From Coriolopsis trogii (lineage: Eukaryota; Basidiomycota; Agaricomycetes; Polyporales; Polyporaceae): 64,000 nt of DNA. The position numbers and the translations under genes were made by a program. The DNA lies in NCBI GenBank assembly GCA_020543525.1, contig JAHYIO010000001.1, positions 2,728,001-2,792,000 of the forward strand. The letters are read 5' to 3'. The notes under the pieces are model-generated. The model ran no database searches. It had not been told where the DNA came from and worked only from the letters and a program-made list of their open reading frames with translations. Shown here one piece after another: positions 58,095 through 64,000 of the stretch. Each line of letters starts with the position of its first letter. Position 1 is the first letter of the stretch.

Positions 58095-58334
58095 CCGGAG
58101 ACTCGAGCTACTGCGCTTTGCGATCTCGCCAAGCTGTTTTACTTTTCCGTAAGCTAGTTGTTCGTCGGATTAAGTGAGACAGGCAGTAGGCTAGGTTGCA
58201 AAGGAATGAGGAGCTCGGGGGAGGGATGAAGTCCAAGTCGGCAGGAGGAGAGTGCGAAGACGCGCGTTGCTCGCAGCTCGACACTGTTCATGGCTTGACG
58301 CGCTTCAAGCTCTCTGCTCGCGACCGCGATCATC

Positions 58335-59244
58335 ATGGCTGGCTTCACGTCGCGCACATCTTTGCTGCTGTGCTGGTTGCTCTTGCTGCTGCTGTACTCT
58401 GTGAGCTCCATCCTCGTTGACTGCGCAGGGAACCCATCGCTCACAGGCAAGCAAGTAGCCGTCTGTCAGGGCCGTCCTCGGACACAAATGGGAAGCCACT
58501 AACTTCTGCAAATGTGAGCCCCCTCGATCCCCCTCTCCTGTCCTCTCGTTACCTCGCGTCCATCGCTCGAAAGGCGTGTTCTGACACGCATACACGACTG
58601 TCAGGTATCTGCTTCGGCGCAAACTATACCATTCTGCGCATGGACATCCCCGACGACCCGAGCAAGCCCTGCCTCTCGTGCACAAAGCAGTGGTGTCTGA
58701 ACCAAAATCTGCCAAAGTGCGCCGGGGCGTCCATCGGGGATACGAACCCGGACACCGCAACGGGCAAGGAGGGCGACATCGAGGCTCGTTGTTTCCGTGC
58801 GTGTCCTCCCACTCAGTCGACCCTGACCCACCCTGACCTCATGTCCCTCTTTCTCACCGTCGACCGCACACCTATTTCTTCCTATTGTGCCTCGCGGACT
58901 GCTCAGAAAGGGACTCGCCCCGCGACCAGCTTGTGGTGACTCTCTTCTTGCTCACGGTCTTCGGCCTCCTGTTGGGCGCGGGGATCAAGGGTCGGATGCT
59001 CAAGGCCGGCTTCGACACGAGTTTGCCCTGGAGCGCGAGTAGGAGATGGTGGGAGGTGAGTAACGTTATCTTGCTTCATATTCCCTGGTTGCCCGTGGTG
59101 GATACAGGGACTGACATTGTCCAGGCGTGGTCTCCTCAACGGCAGCCAGAAGATATTGGTCTCGGTCAGACGGGCCGCACGCTGTCTGGTCGAGACAACC
59201 GAGGCGCATATGTAGGCATTTCTGACTCGCCCCCGAATGCATGA
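58335..59244 (+). CDS. Cysteine-rich single-pass membrane protein, probable frameshift
   Basis: The start MAGFTSRTSLLLCWLLLLLL is a signal peptide. SILVDCAGNPSLTGKQVAVC follows and then a stop arises in this frame (58487-58489). In the +1 frame the sequence continues sensibly as VLGHKWEATNFCKCICFGAN over an intron with GTGAGC donor. Then come CLSCTKQWCLNQNLPKCAGA, DTATGKEGDIEARCF, QRDSPRDQLVVTLFLLTVFG with a transmembrane helix to LLLGAGIKGRM, and WWE-AWSPQRQPEDIGLGQT. No splice pair joins the two frames with a normal intron. One extra G in the GGG at 58469-58471 would explain it. About 200 residues. I do not know a named family. Topology is luminal Cys-rich head, helix, cytosolic tail. Confidence 0.6.
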
Positions 59245-59647
59245 GTGCAGATGAGGGGACGTTTTCAGCACTAGATTTCGTGCTCTAGTTATGGCTCTGT
59301 ACAGTACATATCATATCCTACTTGATCAACTTACTGGATCGTTGTCGTGTGTATGTGAGACATTTATAGTACCACAACGAACACCGGGCTCTCCATGCAT
59401 TGATCCCGGGCCGGTTTATTGAACTCATTCTGCTTTACTGCGTTGTGCTAGTGAGTCGTACATGGAGCCGCAGATCCCCAAGCACAGTCAGCCACAGTTG
59501 TCAAAGCGGTGTACACATGCGCTTGGTATGTCCAAGAGAAACAGGTAATCACAAGGAGCCGTTCGCATAGTCGGCTTGAGTTGCAAAAAGCGCTATTTGC
59601 ACTTGACACTGTACCACACGGACACCCACGATAGTACGAGTGCCTCG
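59245..59647. other. Intergenic upstream of the SVIP-like gene
   Basis: 400 bases between two same-strand genes; likely 3' UTR and promoter. No motif recognised. Confidence 0.35.
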
Positions 59648-60063
59648 ATGGGTTCGCTCTGTTCCAAGTCCGGGACCGTGTCTGGAGGACATCAAGTCCT
59701 CGGTTCAGCAGGTTCTGTCCCAGGGTCGGCTCCTCCAGGCACGAGGCCGGACCCTAGGACGGCAGCCGCAGAAGCAGCGGAAAGACGACAGAAAGAGGTG
59801 GGCACCACTGCCATTGGATGACACGACACCATCGCGTTTTGTTTGTATACACACACACTCACTGGCTCGTAGGCTGCAGCACGGGGAGTGAAGAACACGA
59901 ACCCGAATGCGGGCCAACTGGCGGCGAAGCTGCAGGCGCAGAAGTCGCAGGCCCGTGCGGAGCCGGACCAGAGCCCGCCAGAACAACTCGTGGTGAGTGC
60001 ATGCTCGGGTTCCATGGTCGCTGCCGGCTGTGCTTACGACAACGTCCTACAAAGTGGGACTAG
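59648..60063 (+). CDS. SVIP-like small p97/VCP-interacting protein
   Basis: SVIP is a small lipid-anchored inhibitor of ER-associated degradation that binds p97/VCP (Cdc48 in fungi). The start MGSLCSKSG has Gly2 for N-myristoylation and Cys5 for palmitoylation. A Gly/Pro-rich linker leads to AAAEAAERRQKE, spliced to AAARGVKNTNPNAGQLAAKL. The AEAAERRQKEAA.RG block is nearly the VCP-interacting motif of animal SVIP. A Gln/Lys/Ala-rich tail ends QSPPEQLV, and a last exon adds only WD and the stop at 60061-60063. Three exons, about 92 residues (animal SVIP about 77). Conservation of myristoyl site plus motif makes the call likely, although the linker is unlike the animal protein. Confidence 0.72.
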
Positions 60064-60635
60064 ACGTTGCGGTATGCGAGCGGGCGAGTGTTTAACTGCG
60101 CACGCACGAGGCCTTTTCCTCCGATAACGCAAGGAAGGCGGAGGGAGCTCAGGCTTGACGACATGGGCACCCCACACGTTGTGAGCTGCCAATCCCCCTG
60201 GGATATGCATCAGCCTGTTGCGGACTATCTCGGATCACCTGAACATTCTTGGAGAGTATGTATCTGTTCTTGACCTTCCTAGGGACAATTGCAGTCCAGG
60301 AAGTTAATTGTTAGCCCTTACTTCGAGGGCGATCGGCGTTTCGGAGCAACACAGGAAGAGCAGACAACCTGTGTGTTTTTCGTTGTTGGCCTCGTGGTTG
60401 TTTCATGCAGATGAAACGAGGGATGATCATTAATGAGCTGTTGTGTTTCTGTGTGTGGTGCTCCATGTAAGTATATCGAGATTCCTGCGTTGGGCGCCTC
60501 CTTGCCATGTCATCCATACACACAGACGCCCATAACTCTCTCAACCTCACGCGCCTACAACGTCAGCCTCCTCACACTACCCGCTCGCCTTACTCGACCG
60601 CTGGTCGGCTCTGGAAGTCACACCCTATCTCATGA
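60064..60635. other. Intergenic upstream of GPI2
   Basis: 570 bases between same-strand genes. A pyrimidine- and AC-rich patch near 60520-60600 probably marks the GPI2 5' UTR. No gene supported. Confidence 0.35.
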
Positions 60636-61843
60636 ATGTACACGGAGGCATGGGAGGCGGAATGGGAACGCGTTTTGTGGAAGAAGAAGCCATACCCTGA
60701 CAACTACGTCCCTCGCTCGTTCTTGGCTTCCCTCAGCAAGAATCGTGAGTATCCCATGTTATACGAACTCCTCTGCGTTCGAGCATCTTATTCTTACTGT
60801 GACAAGCAAACTTCCGACCGTACACGTATTGGCACCTTGTAGTCCTCTCATTTCCCATAAGCCAGCACCTCGCAAGCATCTTCATCTTCCTCGCCGTCTT
60901 TATGAAGCTTCGGCAGAGGCTGCTCGATCCTCGCGCTTTGGTCTGGATATCCGTTGGGGTCTTTGTCGTCGGATATGCTATATGGGAGCTCCTACAGAGT
61001 GGCTATACAGACAAGGCCACCCGGTACACCAACAGTCAGTCCCACAGACAACCCTGCATCGGTCGCAACTTACTGAATTCATGCACTCATTATTTTAGGG
61101 GCGAAGGCAGTGAAGGCTTCAATCCTGGTCTTCCTAGCGCTGATGTCACTGTCACCAGTGCTCAGGACGTTGACCGCTGCGACTTCTTCGGACTCGATCT
61201 GGGCGCTCTCTGCATGCCTCTTCGTGCTGAACGCACTCCTGGCCGACTACACAGCCATGCAACCGCGGAGTCAGCAGCGTGAGAGGTACGCAAGCGAGGC
61301 AGGTGACGGCATGGTAGTGGCATTAACTCCGTCTGCTTTCCCGCCTTGAGGTTGACCTCCGTGCTCTCCACGAACGCCGCCATCTCGTCCTCGGTTGTGG
61401 TCGCTTCGAGATTATCGGATGATCTCTCCGTTTTCGGTCTGATTCTCTTCTCCGTGCAGTCCTTCGCGCTCTTCCCGATGCTCCGCCGTCGCATCCAGGT
61501 AGGGTTTGCTTTTCGCGCGCAATGCTCCGTGAACGGCCGCTGACCTTCCCTACAGGACACGGCAAGATTCCTGCAGGCCGTCCTCACGATACTCATCTCC
61601 GCGGTGTCGATTGTCCTCACGTACCCCCTATCAACCACCGCAGTGTACATCTATCTCGCTTGCTTTATCTTCGTGACTTTCATCGCGCCGGGCGTGCTGG
61701 TATGGGCCCAGAGATACAAGAAGTTCGTGCCGCATTTCGCAGCTTGGACCATCACTGATTGTGCCGCTCCATATAGCGAAATCAGGGGCACCTGGGACCC
61801 CGCCGTGCCTAAAGTCAATCGGCGGTTCTCCTTCAGTCGATAA
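60636..61843 (+). CDS. GPI2: GPI-GlcNAc transferase subunit GPI2 (PIG-C)
   Basis: GPI2/PIG-C is a multi-pass ER subunit of the complex that transfers GlcNAc to phosphatidylinositol, the first step of GPI-anchor synthesis. The family opening EWERVLWKKKPYPDNYVPRS is clear, followed by FLASLSKN and, after an intron, PNFRPYTYWHLVVLSFPISQ, HLASIFIFLAVFMKLRQRLL, ASILVFLALMSLSPVLRTLT, IWALSACLFVLNALLADYT, LTSVLSTNAAISSSVVVASR, LSVFGLILFSVQSFALFPML and FLQAVLTILISAVSIVLTYP. The end WAQRYKNEIRGTWDPAVPKV matches the conserved PIG-C tail once an intron (donor GTTCGT) is removed. Six exons, about 330 residues, eight or so predicted helices. Met at 60636 directly precedes the conserved WEAEWERVLW block. 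Confidence 0.92.
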
Positions 61844-64000
61844 TGGACAACACGCCCAACATCCGCCGATCGGCCTGTTGCGGGCCAACAATCCACCAAC
61901 GCACCATCTCCCGCACCCTGCCCACGTCACATGCGTGCACGGACGCGCTCGAAGGCCTTCGCAGGTTCTGTCGGGGTTAGCCTGGCGCGGAGCGACAGGT
62001 ACGCGCAGACGACTTCCAAGGTGGTTCAAGTGCCACTACGGATGTCCGTGCATCCGGCAGGAACCACACGGAACTTGAGATGTTCTCATCGGCCATACAT
62101 TTGGAAAGATATGTGCGGTCACTAGCGAGCCAACACGGGGTCTTGTGGTTGAGCGCGGAGTCATTCAGTGGACGGCCATCAACGCCTTTCTAGAACGTCG
62201 TTGGGGCTGTAGCCGGATGTGCTGGATGTCCCACGACTACTCAATAATATTTCCCTTTGCCCTGGACGCTGTCGTGCTTTCCCAATCACCATCCGCGTGA
62301 GGCTCGCGGACTGACGCAGTCCTCAAGCCGCGCCACTGGCGGACTTTGATCTCTCTGTCCGACACGCCAACGATCGCCACACGCATCTCTTCGATGTTTC
62401 TTGCATCCTCGCCCCGAACGCATCCCCGTTGTTTGTGTTTGTCCTGTCCCAGTTCTTACGCCGCAGCGCTGCACCGTTCTCACGTTCTCGCGCACGTACG
62501 CCCTCATCACTCACACTGGCCACAGTCAGTGTGTATGCACACGCATATCACGCGCATGTCTGCCGTGAACGGGGAGGGGGGATTCGGATACCGAAGATAA
62601 TCGCGAATCCGAACATCGCGGCGACGTCCACGTCCACCGACAGCCGAGTGACATTCCTTCTCGAGCTTCGTCCAGCTTCGTCGACGTCCGCGCGCCGTCC
62701 ACAGAGTATGTGCGCAGGGGGCACACACATACTGCGAACGCACGGGGCTGGCTTCTTGGACAACCCGCTCCTCCCCAGCCTTCCAGATCTCCCGCGGCGC
62801 GACATCTTTGGGCCCCGCCCTCCACCCAATGTTCCCCGCTTTAGCCTCCGCGTTTGTTTCCTGGGTCTTTTTCTTGTATCCACCGCTTTCCAAGACTCCC
62901 AGCCCTCGCACTTTCCCGAGCCCGCGTCTATTAGCCCCATGTCATCCGTCTCGATGGCTTCTGCATTCACTCCCCGCCGTCGCGCGCCGCGCCACAAGGC
63001 TCATAAATGAACGAACACCCCACCCGCGAGGGCAGATTGCGAACACATACCGGTGTGAACGTGGGAAGCGACGCACAGGGGATGGCGATTCTTCTGCCAA
63101 ATATCGGTTCAGACCGATAGGATTGGGAGGGGGGTCGTACCACTGTACCAGGGCAGTCGTACCGTCAATCGGTTCGCCATCGAGGCCCGCAGATATGAGA
63201 TATGAACGTGGGGAGGGAGAGGAAGGCTTCGCGATCGTTTGCCCGTCGTACACCACACACCGGAGCGGACAGCCTGGAGGCCTGGAGGTGGGACGGACAC
63301 TGAGAGAGGAAGGCCATGATCCCTGGGGGGCCGCGGGCGGAATTGGACGGTGTCTGTCAAGGCTGACGGGGAAGGCTGAGGACGTGAGGTTTGGGAGAAG
63401 AGGAAGAGGCGCTATATTTACATGCAAAGCGGGTGGAGCCAAACGCTATATTACAGTTGCAATACTATCCTACATGTGAAGTATACGAGAACATGTGTGA
63501 GAGCGAATAAGTAACGGTTGCAGTGTGCATGTGGGGTGGGGGAGGTACCTAGATGCGCGAGAGAGAGGGCGCAAGGGCGGGCAGAGAGAACGAGGGGGAG
63601 GAGATTGATAAAGGATAGAGGGAGACAGAGATAGAGAGGGAGCGGGAGCAGAAGCAGTGGTGATAGTAGCAGTCAGACGTCTACAGAGTCCCAAAGCCAG
63701 AGCCAGAGAGAGTGTGTGTATAAAAAAGATAAGAAGAGCGAGAGAGAGAGAGGATAGCGCATGGCGTGCTATATCAAGGGGGAGAATTTCGAGAGCGAGT
63801 TGTTAGTACATGGTGGTAAGTGTGGGGAGGGTAGAAACCTCTACTGGTAGTAAGTCGGCCATATATGCACATAGATTCGTAGTTCTTCCATCTTTTTCTT
63901 TCCTTCTGTGTATTCCAAGCAACACCTTCCCCCCTCCCGTCCCGGATTCGCGCGAGTGAAGCGTACGTTGAGCACGAGCACTTTAGCCTTTCAGATCCGC
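61844..64000. other. 2.2-kb terminal region with no supported gene
   Basis: Open frames exist on both strands (plus 62429-63010 and 62808-63479; minus 62942-63442 and 62548-62997). Minus-strand pieces such as CVVYDGQTIAKPSSPSPRSY and TTALVQWYDPPPNPIGLNRY are the most protein-like. None joins into a gene or resembles a known family. The region may be the promoter and UTR of a gene beyond the right edge. The last 500 bases include a purine-rich tract. Confidence 0.3.
63551..63752. repeat. Purine-rich (GA)n-like tract
   Basis: About 200 bases on the plus strand are strongly biased to G and A, with runs such as GCGAGAGAGAGGGCG, GGGAGACAGAGATAGAGAGG and GCGAGAGAGAGAGAGG. This is simple, degenerate microsatellite-like sequence. 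Such tracts in fungi often lie in 5' UTRs or promoters when read from the C/T-rich strand, so a minus-strand transcript could start nearby. Confidence 0.6.

Noticed and set aside
1..64000. CRISPR arrays, bacterial operons, prophage or virus-derived genes, rRNA
   Set aside because: No spaced direct-repeat array, no ribosome-binding-site-led gene strings, no capsid or reverse-transcriptase motifs and no rRNA sequence were seen; intron-rich genes show a fungal nuclear origin.

Overview
The window reads as nuclear DNA of a basidiomycete fungus, most likely a mushroom-forming Agaricomycete. Genes are packed on both strands. They are cut by many short introns, mostly 45-70 nt, with GT(G/A)NGY donors and YAG acceptors. 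The content is eukaryotic housekeeping (VPS13, AP-2 alpha, REV3, PP2A-A, eS24, Arp1, MED20, DPH7, GPI2) plus families typical of basidiomycetes: a CPL1-like secreted cysteine-rich protein, a cytosolic-type O-GlcNAc transferase and a DysF protein. No virus, CRISPR array, rRNA or bacterial-style operon was seen. Gene models were built by hand from reading frames and splice signals, so single exon borders may be off by a few bases.

Layout. 1-9 kb: 5' end of VPS13 (minus), an unrecognised multi-exon gene, a fatty-acid elongase and a PH-C2-RasGAP protein (plus). 9-18.5 kb: AP-2 alpha adaptin, a DExH RNA helicase with two dsRBD-like segments, and the mitochondrial co-chaperone JAC1/HSC20 (all minus). 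18.5-24.2 kb: a DysF protein and a TMEM135-like membrane protein (plus), DPH7 (minus) and a tRNA-like locus. 24.2-27 kb: an accessory stretch dominated by a perfect 702-bp inverted-repeat element. 27-36 kb: MED20 (plus), a transaldolase-like gene (minus) split by a 460-bp hAT-like element, and OGT (plus). 36-45 kb: an AGTRAP-like membrane protein, REV3 (DNA polymerase zeta) and a glucose-6-phosphate 1-epimerase-like enzyme (minus). 45-50.7 kb: an uncertain gene, PP2A scaffold subunit TPD3 and a 1.4-kb gene-poor gap. 50.7-54 kb: two secreted proteins. 54-62 kb: a DUF4870-type membrane protein, eS24, Arp1, a cysteine-rich single-pass membrane protein, an SVIP-like p97 cofactor and GPI2. 62-64 kb: no gene I can support, with a purine-rich tract near the end.

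The genes do not form one pathway or cluster. Several share membrane traffic and organelle themes (VPS13, ELO, AP-2 alpha, DysF, TMEM135-like, AGTRAP-like, SVIP-like, GPI2, Arp1), but I see no evidence of co-regulation beyond a few short divergent promoters, the clearest being the 100 bp between JAC1 and the DysF gene.

The most interesting items are two non-autonomous transposons whose insertion histories can be read from the sequence. One is a TA-flanked element with 218-bp perfect arms, sitting in a repeat whose empty-site relative lies 1.4 kb away. The other is a hAT-like element with 8-bp target duplication, lying in the last codons of a transaldolase-like exon just before the exon that carries the catalytic lysine. 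Also notable are two consecutive 9-nt microexons in OGT, a probable one-base frameshift in a conserved membrane protein, and a secreted protein built of three tandem Trp/Cys-rich modules plus a CPL1-like domain.
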